Shown: positions 6,304 through 15,718, counted from the stretch's first letter. The stretch is 41,340 bases of DNA from an uncultured Brevinema sp. (GCA_947038195.1 CAMQVI010000008.1:1-41340), one strand, 5' to 3'. A program made the numbers and translations. The notes: generated from the sequence alone by a model not told the origin.

Positions 6304-7236
6304 ATGATTTGTGCTATTGATGTTGGAAACACAAGGGTAAAAGCCTGCCTTGTTGATGAAGAATTGACCATAATAAACAAATCTTCTTGGAGTACTCCAG
6401 ACCTTTTTGAACCAGAAAATTGGGATATATTCTTTGAATACCTAGAAAAGCAAAATTCCAAGTATGCTTATGCAGAAAAAAGAATATCCTGCGTGAGTTG
6501 GAAAGCTTATTTAGCTTTAATGGTATACTTAGGCTATACCACAGAGGCTAACTTTAATCCCAACCAGACTTTTGATCCTGATTTGATGTTATTGCCGATG
6601 GATTCACCTATTCTTTTTGAGGGCTACATACCGCTAAATATGAGCCCCACTGAGGGAATGATAGGATCTGATCGCTTATTAGCAGCCTATGCTGCATACC
6701 GTATTTTCGGATGTAATATGGTTGTAACTAGCTTTGGGACGGCTACGACTATAGATATGGTAACTAATAATGCTGTATTCTTAAGTGGGGTAATTTCTCC
6801 TGGAATTGACGTTTCTTATCAAGGATTAATCAATAGAGCGACACACCTTCCTGCTTTGTCGGAGCTAACATTTTCAGACAAAGCCTTAAATAATAATACA
6901 GTGGAAGCTTTATACGCAGGACTTTACCTAGGTCAAGCCTTACAAGTAGAAGCGATACAAAATCGCCTCATAGAAGAAAGTGCTATAGTAGATATATCAG
7001 AGCTTGTATTAACAGGTGGTAGAGCTTATAGTATAAGTAGTCATATTAGAAATGCGCACAGTATTGTTGAAGATTTAGCTATCTATGGTTTAGCCTTAGT
7101 TCCAGCATGGAATGACACGATGAATACTTTGTCTGTAGATCTTTCTACCCTTGACATGAGTAAATTTGTAACGAAAAAACCCCAAACAGACAGTACAAGA
7201 CATGTTATGGGTGATAGAGAGAGTAAAAATGCCTAG
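6304..7236 (+). CDS. coaX: Type III pantothenate kinase
   Basis: CoaX phosphorylates pantothenate, the first step of coenzyme A synthesis. It belongs to the ASKHA fold. The phosphate-binding DVGNTRVK (6-13), EGMIGSDRLLAAYAA, SFGTATTIDMV, LSGVISPGI and VLTGGRA follow the family order. At 310 residues it is longer than the usual 250-260; the extra part is a C-terminal tail of about 45 residues after the last conserved helix and an insertion near residues 60-90. It begins 1 nt after gatB without a strong RBS of its own, so translational coupling is likely. It overlaps the amidase gene by 8 nt. Confidence 0.88.
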   Translation: MICAIDVGNTRVKACLVDEELTIINKSSWSTPDLFEPENWDIFFEYLEKQNSKYAYAEKRISCVSWKAYLALMVYLGYTTEANFNPNQTFDPDLMLLPMDSPILFEGYIPLNMSPTEGMIGSDRLLAAYAAYRIFGCNMVVTSFGTATTIDMVTNNAVFLSGVISPGIDVSYQGLINRATHLPALSELTFSDKALNNNTVEALYAGLYLGQALQVEAIQNRLIEESAIVDISELVLTGGRAYSISSHIRNAHSIVEDLAIYGLALVPAWNDTMNTLSVDLSTLDMSKFVTKKPQTDSTRHVMGDRESKNA

Positions 7237-8203
7237 AATAATTTATATCTGTTTTTTCTTATGTCCGATTCTTCTTTTTTCTCAACAAACCACGGAACGA
7301 TTTGTCAATCCTGATGATTATATAGAGAAAACCACCAATACCAATGTTTCTCCCGAAGAAGACAGGCAACAAAAAGCCCTAGATTTCATTGCTAATCAAG
7401 AAAAAATCAACGAAGAAAAAAGACTAAAAAATCAACAGCTAAAAAAAGAAGAGGCTATAGACGATTTACTTATGATTCCAGAACAGGACCATGAATTTGT
7501 TCCTATTGATGCTATTGTTTTAGATGCTGGTCATGGGGGCAAACACCCAGGTGGTATAAGTAACGGCATAGAAGAAAAAAGATTGAATTTGACTTTGGTA
7601 AAAAAAATCCATGCTATTTTCAGAAAGAAAAATAAAGATATTAAAATATATGTTACCAGAAAAAATGACAAATACGTTTCTTTAGAAGATAGGGTCTCCA
7701 AAACAGCCCGATGGTCTGCACGGAAAAACGTTCTATTTGTGAGTATTCATGGTAATATTGCTTTTAACTCTAAAGTGTCTGGATTTGAAATTTATACCTT
7801 ATCGGATAAGGCGAGTGATCCAGATGCTTTGGCTACAGAACGTATTGAAAATGCTGGTTTTAGTTCTTCGGATATAGAAAAAACAGAGTCCGTGTACTCT
7901 ATTCTTGCAGATTTGATAAGAGACGGCACAAGAAAGCAGTCAGAGTGGCTCGCTCGATTTGTATACGATGACACATTAAGAGCCAGTAAGACCTATGGAA
8001 GAGGGCTAAAAAGGGCGAATTTCTTCGTGTTAAAGTATAATACGGTGCCTTCTATTTTAGTGGAAGTGGGGTATATGTCCAATGCAGCAGAAGCAAAAAA
8101 TTTACTAGATGAAGAGTATCAAAACAAGCTTACTATAGGCATATATCAAGGAATATCCCGTTATATACAAGAGTATAATGAAACGGAGGGATTCACAAAA
8201 TGA
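7229..8203 (+). CDS. N-acetylmuramoyl-L-alanine amidase (Amidase_3)
   Basis: This exported zinc amidase cuts the bond between MurNAc and L-alanine in peptidoglycan. The 324-residue product has a signal peptide (MPRIIYICFFLCPILLFS), a charged coiled linker (about 40-80) and an Amidase_3 domain from residue 95. Zinc ligands are visible: H102 in LDAGHGG, E116 in GIEEK and H174 in VSIHGN. The catalytic Glu is in VEVGYMSN (E279). The start at 7229 has GAGAGAG upstream and gives a clean signal peptide; the longer frame does not. It lies inside the gatB-coaX-amidase-GerMN cluster. AmiC-type enzymes act in daughter-cell separation; the role here is inferred. Confidence 0.92.
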   Translation: MPRIIYICFFLCPILLFSQQTTERFVNPDDYIEKTTNTNVSPEEDRQQKALDFIANQEKINEEKRLKNQQLKKEEAIDDLLMIPEQDHEFVPIDAIVLDAGHGGKHPGGISNGIEEKRLNLTLVKKIHAIFRKKNKDIKIYVTRKNDKYVSLEDRVSKTARWSARKNVLFVSIHGNIAFNSKVSGFEIYTLSDKASDPDALATERIENAGFSSSDIEKTESVYSILADLIRDGTRKQSEWLARFVYDDTLRASKTYGRGLKRANFFVLKYNTVPSILVEVGYMSNAAEAKNLLDEEYQNKLTIGIYQGISRYIQEYNETEGFTK

Positions 8204-8799
8204 ATAAAACCATCATGAATAAAACTATCCAAAATATCCGCTCAAAGATAGAAGTGGTTGCTTCTAAAATTATAGTAATTTTAAAAAAAATAAAATCTCA
8301 GTATCCCATAACGGCTCTAATCATTATTGGAGTTGTTCTGTTATATACAGGGGGTAAACAGCTTAATTATTATCTAAATTCTGATGTATTCTATTATGCA
8401 GACAAGGACAAAAGCACAGAATTCACAGAGACCCAAAGAATAAAAAAAGTAAGTAACGAAAGCTCTCTACAAGCGTCTATCCGTCAATATTTAAAAGGAT
8501 CTTATAACTATAAAGGAAAAATCCCCTTTATTCCATTTACCCAAATTATAGATATAAGTCATAATGCAGCAGAAGGGATTGTTATTTTGAATTGGAACTC
8601 TTATTTTTATAAGGCTTTAGAATCTCCCACCATAGAGCAGGATATAAAACTTTTGTTAAAGACTATGGCTAAAAATTACCCTGTAGAAACAGTGTATTTT
8701 TTTGTAGAAGGGGTAAATTTGAATAACGTTTTTTGGATGGATTTGAATTTAGGGCAGGGACTTGATCTGAAAAATCTCACTTTGAAAAAAATAATATAA
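8200..8799 (+). CDS. Membrane-anchored GerMN-like domain protein
   Basis: This 199-residue protein has a short basic cytoplasmic part, one membrane helix (about residues 38-54) and an outer domain of about 130 residues. That domain resembles GerMN: a start like VFYYADKD, an ASIRQYLKGS segment, an IVILNWNSYFYKAL segment and VETVYFFVEGV at the end. GerMN domains occur next to Amidase_3 domains in Bacillus GerM and in other envelope proteins; here the two are separate genes whose stop and start codons overlap (ATGA). GGAGG lies 9 nt upstream of the ATG. A role with the amidase in wall binding or control is inferred; the domain call is from memory of the pattern and is moderate. Confidence 0.6.
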   Translation: MNKTIMNKTIQNIRSKIEVVASKIIVILKKIKSQYPITALIIIGVVLLYTGGKQLNYYLNSDVFYYADKDKSTEFTETQRIKKVSNESSLQASIRQYLKGSYNYKGKIPFIPFTQIIDISHNAAEGIVILNWNSYFYKALESPTIEQDIKLLLKTMAKNYPVETVYFFVEGVNLNNVFWMDLNLGQGLDLKNLTLKKII

Positions 8800-8872
8800 A
8801 AATAATATGATAAAAGTTAAACTTCTCTATCGGTCATCTCCGAAAAAATATTAGTGAAAAACACTTTTTTAC

Positions 8873-8901
8873 TTGACAATATAATAAAAAAATAGCACAA
8901 T
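8873..8901 (+). promoter_or_regulatory. Probable sigma-70 promoter of flaA
   Basis: A perfect -35 TTGACA (8873-8878) is followed after 17 bp by CACAAT (8896-8901), which keeps four of six -10 bases. The leader would be about 65 nt, ending in a strong RBS (AAGGAG 8 nt before the ATG at 8974). Treponema flaA genes are known to use sigma-70 rather than sigma-28. Confidence 0.5.
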
Positions 8902-8973
8902 TATATAGTTAATTAAATTTGAATTTCACGAATATAAATGATAAAAGGTAAAATTTCCTAAGGAGAGGACTTT

Positions 8974-10005
8974 ATGAGACAAGGAAGAACAATTGTATCT
9001 TTGGTATTAGTTTTAGGTGTTTTTGCACCGCTTAACGCTGTGGAGCTTTCTTTGATCGATTTTACAACCTATAATGATAACATTGCACAGGTTGTAGCGC
9101 AAGATCAAGAGTTATACGAGCAGGCTATTGCAGATAGACCAGAACTGAATATCCAAAATTTTGGGTGGCCAGACTTTGCTTTTGAAGCAGGTGACTGGAA
9201 TTTAGAAAACTGGAGAGTGAAGTTAAATGCTTCTGCTGATACTGTAGGGAATAATAAAAATTCTATGATAAAAAATTCTCCCAGTCAAGCACATGGTAAT
9301 GTTTTAGGAGTTCGCCTCCAATTCAGACCTTGGGCAAATGCTTTTTGGGCGAATATTACAACACCATTTTATCAGTCACCTACTTATCCTAATGGACAGT
9401 ATATTTCTGAAACCGAAGATAAGCAAGATAACGGTTTAGCTGTTGGTTTATTAGTAAATGTCGGTCAAATCAAAAACGTACGTTCTTGGGTTTACGGACT
9501 TAACTATAAGTATACTTATGGCGTAGCGATGTCAGATCAAAATGATACTCCTAGAGAGTACGGTATGGGATCAACCTTCCATGAAGGTTGGAGAAGACTC
9601 GGATGGACTAATGAAGATTATTTAGAAGACCCTAATGATTGGGAACCTACTAAAAATCCTTTATACCCATTTGCGTTTCCATATATTAAGTTTGAATCTT
9701 TAGCTTTCTATAAACCAGATGGCTATTCCGATCCTAACTTTATTGCTTATGTTAGAGATGTGACTGTTGATTTTGATCTTGCTATAATTCGTGAAACACA
9801 AGACATCGATGATGAAGCAATTTGGCAAATGTTTGCTACCTCTGCAATTGAACAAAGAGTAGTAATGGCTAAATTCTTAGCTGAAGAACTTCTTTTAAGA
9901 AGAAATCTTCTTAAGTTAAAAGCTGCTAATGATGCTGCTACTGATGCTCAACAAGGTGGTGGTGCTGATGCTGCTGATGCCGCTGCTGCTGATGCTGGTG
10001 CTTAA
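8974..10005 (+). CDS. flaA: Periplasmic flagellar sheath protein FlaA
   Basis: FlaA is the sheath protein around the FlaB core of spirochaete periplasmic flagella. The 343-residue precursor has a signal peptide ending near FAPLNAVE, consistent with Sec export to the periplasm. Family segments are clear: VELSLIDFTTY, VLGVRLQFRPW, IKNVRSWVYGLNYKYTYGV, GWRRLGWTNEDYL, PYIKFESLAFYK, and YVRDVTVDFD followed by IDDEAIWQMF. The last 30 residues are Ala/Asp/Gly-rich, as in Brachyspira FlaA as I recall it. It is a single-gene unit with its own promoter and a strong terminator. Together with cheW this places motility functions in the region. Confidence 0.95.
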   Translation: MRQGRTIVSLVLVLGVFAPLNAVELSLIDFTTYNDNIAQVVAQDQELYEQAIADRPELNIQNFGWPDFAFEAGDWNLENWRVKLNASADTVGNNKNSMIKNSPSQAHGNVLGVRLQFRPWANAFWANITTPFYQSPTYPNGQYISETEDKQDNGLAVGLLVNVGQIKNVRSWVYGLNYKYTYGVAMSDQNDTPREYGMGSTFHEGWRRLGWTNEDYLEDPNDWEPTKNPLYPFAFPYIKFESLAFYKPDGYSDPNFIAYVRDVTVDFDLAIIRETQDIDDEAIWQMFATSAIEQRVVMAKFLAEELLLRRNLLKLKAANDAATDAQQGGGADAADAAAADAGA

Positions 10006-10027
10006 TATAAAGATATCTTAAACAAAT

Positions 10028-10060
10028 AAAAAACAGCCTTGAATTTCAAGGCTGTTTTTT
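10028..10060. terminator. Bidirectional intrinsic terminator after flaA
   Basis: CAGCCTTGA (10034-10042) pairs with TCAAGGCTG (10046-10054), flanked by A6 and T6. It reaches the stop codon of the convergent peptidase gene (10059-10061), so it serves both genes. Confidence 0.9.
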
Positions 10061-11963
10061 ATTGGATATTATCTTGTATCCTTATAAGCTCATAATGGTT
10101 ATCATCTATTTTCAGGAGAGAGATGATGATAAAAGAGTTTTTTCTCTTATCTTTATAATATAAAAAAGCTCCTATATCAAAGGTATTATTTTCTATGGGG
10201 TTTATATAATCCCATGCTATAAATAGCCCTTCTTGTTTCCATTTATCTATTTTGTCTTGTTCTTTTTTAGGGATTGTTAAAAAAGGATCTGCTGCTAAAG
10301 GTTTGTTCAACCTTTCAATGATTTTTTGACCAATATTTTTTTTCGCATACAGGACATTATCTCTAAGGTCACTCTCTAATACATCTAAATGAGATTTGGT
10401 CTTAATAAGATTGATTTTTCCAATAAGATTTGTTTCCCATGTGGTAGATGGGGGGATAGTAATATCAAGCTTATTAGAGTGCTGTGTCGTTTCCCAAAAC
10501 AATGTCCCTGTCCATGGAAAAGGAAAATCATGTTTGATGCTGAGGAATGTAGTTTGTACGGGCAGAGCAACGACTTGTTTTTTCCGAAATTTTCTTTTAT
10601 TGGTAATAAAAATATTAAAATTAGTTTGCTCTATTTCTATAGCACTATTATACAAATTAGTATTTTTTGATTGTAAGATGTTTATATTTAAGGGGTCTTT
10701 TTGTGGTAAAGCACTGGATTGAAGTTGAGATATCGTCTCAAGGATATCTTGCTTAGAAAAAGGGATATAACGATATTTTTCTACTGCTGTATCGGCGAGG
10801 TCTTTCCCTTTGATGCCTGAAGCAGATAAAGTGCCATGTAGTAAAGAGGAATCAAAAAGAAAATCCCATAGATAATTATAATTTTTCTTGAGGTGGAAAT
10901 TTTGTAGAAAAAATCGACTCCTCTCCCCAAAATTCCGCTCCAGTTCTTTAGAGTGAGTGGCCATAAGATCCCAAGTAAGATATTGTACAAAGCTTTCAAT
11001 GAAAAGTTTGTCCTCTGGTTTGTGCTTTGCTAAGCCAGGGAAATAGCTGTGATAAAGCTCATGGACTAAAGTTTCTGTAATACGTTCTGATATTTTTTTA
11101 TCATATTCTTTAGAATCAGAAGCCAATTGGTCAAAAAGCTCTTGATCAATTAAAAAAATATTTCCTAAAAACTCTCCATCAACAGTGTCAAGAGCATAAT
11201 TAGGAATATGAATATTTATAGGAAGAATATGAATTTCACTGAGGGGAAAAAACTTATGACTTACCATAATATCCCAATAAGGAGTTATTTCCTCAGTGAT
11301 ATGATAGGCTTTTTCTTTGTTGTCTGTGTATATAGTGGCAAATTTTCTTTTTGATTTTATTTGGTCTGTGATAATAAGAGAAGCACTGAGAGATAAATCA
11401 GGCAGCTCATTTTCCCAAGAACTAATTTTCTCATCGATGATAATAGCTTCTGATTGGAGCTTGCCTCCCATGATACTATTTAAGTGAGAAGGGGTTTTTA
11501 TAATAAATTGGTAATTTATTTGATTGTCTTTGTTAGGATAGGGAAACCAAAAACGTCGTGCGTCCAAAAACACAAAATTAGAAGAAACAGTGATCCTAGG
11601 GTCTTGTTCTTGAGTATGAATAGAAAAACGAATAGAAATAGTAGACCTTGTGTTAGCTGATATTTTACGAGGAAGTTTTACTGTTAACAAGCGGAAATTA
11701 ATCCCATGTTGTATCTCAATAGAGGCTTGTTCATTTTCGTGACTAACAGATAGTATATTAACGCTGGGATGAATGATAAACTGCCATTCCGTTTGAGAGT
11801 CAGTATCATTATTTTTCAAAGTATATAAAAAATCACCCACGACAGTCTCTTCATCAAAAGTAATATCACCTTTAATAGATATGGTGTCTAAAGCTTCAAA
11901 AGAATATATCCTGACAGGAAGAATTGTATATAAAAATAATAGTAATAATTTTGTGTATTTCAC
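10059..11963 (-). CDS. Secreted M1-like zinc metallopeptidase
   Basis: This 634-residue protein has a signal peptide (MKYTKLLLLFLYTILPVRIYS). Residues 25-200 look beta-rich, like the N-terminal domain of M1 aminopeptidases. A gluzincin site follows: HELYH (301-305) and E323 in FIESFVQY, 17 residues after the second His, which fits the HExxH-(17-18)-E pattern of clan MA. The usual M1 exopeptidase motif GAMEN is not visible, and the region after the Glu reads SFVQYLTW rather than the usual WLNEGFA, so substrate type is uncertain. The C-terminal 250 residues are mostly beta and unassigned. Its ATG overlaps the stop of the upstream ParB-like gene by 4 nt, so the two are translated together. Confidence 0.65.
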   Translation of the reverse strand: MKYTKLLLLFLYTILPVRIYSFEALDTISIKGDITFDEETVVGDFLYTLKNNDTDSQTEWQFIIHPSVNILSVSHENEQASIEIQHGINFRLLTVKLPRKISANTRSTISIRFSIHTQEQDPRITVSSNFVFLDARRFWFPYPNKDNQINYQFIIKTPSHLNSIMGGKLQSEAIIIDEKISSWENELPDLSLSASLIITDQIKSKRKFATIYTDNKEKAYHITEEITPYWDIMVSHKFFPLSEIHILPINIHIPNYALDTVDGEFLGNIFLIDQELFDQLASDSKEYDKKISERITETLVHELYHSYFPGLAKHKPEDKLFIESFVQYLTWDLMATHSKELERNFGERSRFFLQNFHLKKNYNYLWDFLFDSSLLHGTLSASGIKGKDLADTAVEKYRYIPFSKQDILETISQLQSSALPQKDPLNINILQSKNTNLYNSAIEIEQTNFNIFITNKRKFRKKQVVALPVQTTFLSIKHDFPFPWTGTLFWETTQHSNKLDITIPPSTTWETNLIGKINLIKTKSHLDVLESDLRDNVLYAKKNIGQKIIERLNKPLAADPFLTIPKKEQDKIDKWKQEGLFIAWDYINPIENNTFDIGAFLYYKDKRKNSFIIISLLKIDDNHYELIRIQDNIQ

Positions 11964-12346
11964 TTTTTGATCCCATTTTTCAGTATTTTATTCCACAATT
12001 CTTTGAAAAAATCTCCAATCTTAAGGAAGATATTTCGATTGAGTTTATGTTTTTTTTGCAATCCTTGAGCCAATTCTATCGTTTCAAAATCTTTTCTGGT
12101 AATATTTTCATCAATTTCTATAGCAAGAGCTTCTTTATAAGAAATATCTTTGATAACAACAGTTACCTCTTCCCAGCCCAATTCTTTGATAACGGTCAGC
12201 CGTCTTTCCCCAGCAATAAGTACACCTTTGGTGTTTACGACTAAAGGTGATAAGAGACCGTATTTTTCTATACTATTTTTTAGTAAGCTTAAATTCCCAA
12301 GATCTTTTCTAATTCTTTTTTTTACGATAATATCTTTAACTTTCAT
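11960..12346 (-). CDS. Single-domain ParB-like (ParB/Srx fold) protein
   Basis: This 128-residue protein contains only the N-terminal ParB domain: KNSIEKYGLLSPLVV, the nucleotide-contact motif GERRL (46-50) and ENITRKDFETIELAQG (80-95). In chromosomal ParB this domain binds CTP and forms the clamp. Here the following helix-turn-helix and dimerisation domains are missing; the last 35 residues are a short basic tail. It cannot bind parS in the classical way on its own. It sits between an ABC exporter (9-nt gap) and the M1-like peptidase (4-nt overlap), an odd setting for a partition factor. The domain call is good; the function is unknown. Confidence 0.75.
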   Translation of the reverse strand: MKVKDIIVKKRIRKDLGNLSLLKNSIEKYGLLSPLVVNTKGVLIAGERRLTVIKELGWEEVTVVIKDISYKEALAIEIDENITRKDFETIELAQGLQKKHKLNRNIFLKIGDFFKELWNKILKNGIKK

Positions 12347-12355
12347 GGTTTTCCC

Positions 12356-14089
12356 CTATGATAATGATATGCTGTAGCTCGTATATAGCTTTTTATAATA
12401 ACTATCTTGATCCAATAGTTCCTCATGTGACCCTATTTCTACAATTTGACCATCTTTCATTACAGCGATTCTATCGGCTTTTTCTATGGTACTTAATTTG
12501 TGGGCTATGATAATGGTGGTTTGCTGACCATAGATATTTTCTAAAGCATCCGTAATATGTTTTTCCGATTCTGTATCTAGGGAACTAGTAGGCTCGTCTA
12601 AAATCAGAATAGAAGGATTTTTCAAGATAGCTCTTGTTAATATAATTCTTTGCCTTTCTCCTCCCGAGAGATTGTTCCCTTGATCCCCAGCAAAACGTTG
12701 ATACCCTTCGGGGTGTTGGGAGATAAAATAATCTGCGTGGGCAGTTTTTGCCGCAATGATTATTTCTTCCATCGTAGCATCAGGTTTGGATAGAATTATA
12801 TTATTGTAGATAGATTCGCTAAAAAGGCTTGTATCTTGAGTAACAATAGCGATGTTATCTCTAATAGAAGAGGAGCAATATTCAGAAATATCTTTCCCAT
12901 CAAATAAAATAGATCCTTTATCAGGGCTATAAAATTTAGGAATAAGGGCACTTAGAGTGCTTTTTCCAGACCCACTTTGCCCTATTATAGCGATAGTTTC
13001 TTTTGCTTTAATATCAAGAGTAATATTTTGTAGAACAGGATGATCTTTACTATAAGAAAAATGAACATCTTTAAAAGTGATATTTCCTGAAATAGTCCCT
13101 ATAGAGGGTTTTCCAAACTCTTGTTCTTCAGGGGTGTCTATAATGTCAAAAACACGCTTTGCCGAAGGCCCTAATTTTTTAATCACTAGGATGAGCTGGT
13201 TAAAAGAAGATATAGGCTCTGATAAGACAATAGCCATAGCCACAAATTTAGTAACATCACCTGCAGTGGCAATACCCATTTGTATTCCTATAGCACCTAG
13301 CGATAAAATAAGGATAATAGCGGTGATACCTAAAAAATCGGACATAGGGAGAGCAAATAGTCTAACTTTAATCTCTTTATCAGCCAATAATAATTGGTAG
13401 TTATTTTTTTCTTTAAAGAGATTGAGTTCTGTGTTTTCTGAATTATATCCTTTAATAACGGAAATATGCCTCATTGTTTCTGAAAACATTTTTGTTAGAA
13501 GAGCAACATTTTCTTGCATACTTGCTCCTAATTTTTGAATGTAAGAACCTACAAACCCTAATAAAAACGCTATAAAAGGGCCCAATACGAGAAAATATAA
13601 GGACAGCTTCCAATTTGTAACAAACATCGTAGAAATAATTACAATTATGGTGAGAGGTTGGGCGAACAATTGAACCATGACATTCATTAAAAAGCTTTCT
13701 ATAAGAGTGACATCGTTTGATACTATGGATAAGATAAAAGAAGATGTCTTTTTATGGTAGAAATCTATAGGTAATTTTATGATTTTATAATATAATTGCT
13801 CTCTTAATTTATGAGATATTCTAATGGCTAGTTTCCCAGAAAAAAGGTACATAATATATTGAGCCCCAGACCATAAAAATCCAAAAGCAAACAATATAGC
13901 TACATGAGAGACGTTTAAACTAGAGTAGTTTTGGGAGATGAAAATATCATTGATAAATTCTCCTATAAATAAAGAAACCCCTGTTTTTCCCATAACAAAA
14001 AAAATAGCTGCAATAATAGAAATAAACACATGGGTTTTGTAGCTTTTTAATAGAAAAAACAATCTTTTTGTTGAGTTATTATATTTCAA
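12356..14089 (-). CDS. ABC exporter, fused membrane and ATPase domains (MsbA-like)
   Basis: This 577-residue half-transporter works as a homodimer. The first 320 residues carry six membrane helices. The ATPase domain has Walker A GQSGSGKST, the Q-loop VTQDTSLF, signature LSGGERQR, Walker B ILILDEPTSSLD and the switch IIIAHKLST. The layout is that of MsbA and multidrug exporters; lipid A-core, lipid or drug export are all possible and the sequence does not decide. The start is a TTG (14089-14087), supported by AGGAG 8 nt upstream and by the lack of an in-frame ATG nearby. It heads a three-gene minus-strand unit with the ParB-like and peptidase genes. Confidence 0.88.
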   Translation of the reverse strand: MKYNNSTKRLFFLLKSYKTHVFISIIAAIFFVMGKTGVSLFIGEFINDIFISQNYSSLNVSHVAILFAFGFLWSGAQYIMYLFSGKLAIRISHKLREQLYYKIIKLPIDFYHKKTSSFILSIVSNDVTLIESFLMNVMVQLFAQPLTIIVIISTMFVTNWKLSLYFLVLGPFIAFLLGFVGSYIQKLGASMQENVALLTKMFSETMRHISVIKGYNSENTELNLFKEKNNYQLLLADKEIKVRLFALPMSDFLGITAIILILSLGAIGIQMGIATAGDVTKFVAMAIVLSEPISSFNQLILVIKKLGPSAKRVFDIIDTPEEQEFGKPSIGTISGNITFKDVHFSYSKDHPVLQNITLDIKAKETIAIIGQSGSGKSTLSALIPKFYSPDKGSILFDGKDISEYCSSSIRDNIAIVTQDTSLFSESIYNNIILSKPDATMEEIIIAAKTAHADYFISQHPEGYQRFAGDQGNNLSGGERQRIILTRAILKNPSILILDEPTSSLDTESEKHITDALENIYGQQTTIIIAHKLSTIEKADRIAVMKDGQIVEIGSHEELLDQDSYYKKLYTSYSISLS

Positions 14090-14123
14090 TTAGGACGCTC
14101 CTGAAATTTTATACGTATATAAT

Positions 14124-14152
14124 ATGATACAACTTCAAGTCGTTTTTTGCAA
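14124..14152 (-). promoter_or_regulatory. Sigma-70 promoter of the ABC exporter operon
   Basis: On the minus strand TTGCAA (14152-14147) and TATCAT (14129-14124) are 17 bp apart, upstream of the TTG start at 14089. Confidence 0.6.
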
Positions 14153-14266
14153 TCAAATGTGATAATAATAATAGATTGTAATACTTGTCTAAATAAATAT
14201 AAATAAATACCGATTATCATTAAATAATATTTATTATTATGGTTCTTTATAAGTAAAGAGGTTTGT

Positions 14267-15718
14267 GTGTTTATAAAAAAAATTACCTTGTTTGGAATTC
14301 TTGTTGTTGGTGTTTTCTCTTCCTTTCCAAGCCATGCCAATACAAATATCATACCTTATCTACTAGATGGATCTCTTGTGATTTATCACCCTAGTATCAC
14401 CGAGGCTACTGCAACATGGAGCGCCCTCTTAAAAAAAATGAATGGAATAGAGTACGAAAACATTTTAGCTCAAGTGCAATTTAAAATCAGAGATAAAATG
14501 TCTGTTAATGTGCTAAACCCTTTTGAAGCAGAAAGTATAGGTATAGATGCCAGTAAGCCAGTAGCTTATGTACACCTTCGCCCCAAGGTAGGGTATGCGG
14601 TCTTTACCATTAAAAACAAAGCTTTAGTTCAAAATACTTTAGACAGGCTTGAAACTCCGATTCCTTATAGGATAGAAGGTGATTTTATTATTTTTTCTTC
14701 TTCCTTGGAAGTTTTAGAGTATACAGAATTTAAAGGTCTTGCTTATACAGAAGAATTTCAAAAAATAACAGATATGATCAAATTTGATTGGTCTAAAAAT
14801 CTATTGTGGATGGATTCCTCTTATTTTCAAGACAAACAAATTGCAGACGACACCACTTTTACTATCCCTCAAGGGGACCGTATTGCTGGGATCTTTGAAG
14901 TTAAAGACAATCAGCTCGTAATAGATATGTACACCTTGTATGATGATCCCCAAATAAACAAACAATTAAAAAATAGCAGAAAGGTTGCTCCTGTTCAAAA
15001 ACTCACTTTACTCGATTATGGGTTTGGGACCCCAGCTATTGTAGGGCAGATGTACGTTAATGTGGAATCTTTTTTACAAATGATATCAGCTATTGACAGC
15101 TCTGATTACTTGGATGTTGAACGACTTGAAAAAGACATGGTTTCTTTAGGTATTAATATGAAGACCCAATTTTACCCTTATTTAAAGGGGCGCCTAAGCT
15201 ATTCGCTTAGAGAGTACAATCCTGAAAAAAATACGATTAATGTTCTTGCTAGTATAGAAATGTCCAATAAAGTTAAAGTTGTAAATAACTTAAAAGAAAT
15301 AGTTCGTGAGAGTGTTGAAAAAGGTATGAAGATAGAGTATAGAGATTACTTTACCCAGCAGTTTTACGGTTGGGTTTTAGGCGATGTTACTTTATGGATA
15401 GGAACGGTCGAAGATCATCTAATAGTTGCCACGGATGAAGCCACTTTATTTCAACTAATACAAAATATTTATAATGCGAAAGATGGTTTTCTCCGTAAGC
15501 TTCCACCTTCTTTTAGTCGTTTAATTAATAATGGGGTAGTAGGAGGACAGTTTTATCTTCAAAACCCATCTTTTATTCAAAATATTAAACTCCTAGATAA
15601 TTTTTTCCCGTTTTCCTTTTGGGTATCTGTAAAATCTGTTGCTTGGGATTTTTACCTTATCGATAAAGGAAATTATGTTGGACGAAGAGATATTGTAAAT
15701 ATAGAGTTTGTTAAATAA
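14267..15718 (+). CDS. Secreted protein of unknown function (DUF3352-like)
   Basis: This 483-residue protein has an N-terminal signal (FIKKITLFGILVVGVFSSFPSHA) and no other membrane helix. The body alternates segments such as IPYLLDGSLVIYHPSI, VAYVHLRPKVGYAVFTIKN and WVLGDVTLWIGTVEDHLIVATDE. This resembles the DUF3352 type of periplasmic proteins, in which a protein is scored for values over a long beta-rich chain; the match is from memory and is weak. It starts at GTG, supported by AGAGG 5 nt upstream; the next ATG would remove the signal peptide. It is divergent from the ABC exporter operon and upstream of cheW. Envelope location is well supported; function is unknown. Confidence 0.6.
   Translation: MFIKKITLFGILVVGVFSSFPSHANTNIIPYLLDGSLVIYHPSITEATATWSALLKKMNGIEYENILAQVQFKIRDKMSVNVLNPFEAESIGIDASKPVAYVHLRPKVGYAVFTIKNKALVQNTLDRLETPIPYRIEGDFIIFSSSLEVLEYTEFKGLAYTEEFQKITDMIKFDWSKNLLWMDSSYFQDKQIADDTTFTIPQGDRIAGIFEVKDNQLVIDMYTLYDDPQINKQLKNSRKVAPVQKLTLLDYGFGTPAIVGQMYVNVESFLQMISAIDSSDYLDVERLEKDMVSLGINMKTQFYPYLKGRLSYSLREYNPEKNTINVLASIEMSNKVKVVNNLKEIVRESVEKGMKIEYRDYFTQQFYGWVLGDVTLWIGTVEDHLIVATDEATLFQLIQNIYNAKDGFLRKLPPSFSRLINNGVVGGQFYLQNPSFIQNIKLLDNFFPFSFWVSVKSVAWDFYLIDKGNYVGRRDIVNIEFVK

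Noticed and set aside
8815-8860. Sigma-28 type promoter near flaA
   Set aside because: A partial match with 11-bp spacing exists only on the minus strand, pointing away from flaA; the plus strand lacks a GCCGATAA-like box.
14086-14352. 88-codon minus-strand ORF upstream of the ABC exporter
   Set aside because: It covers the exporter promoter and RBS and runs antisense into the start of the next gene; no protein features.
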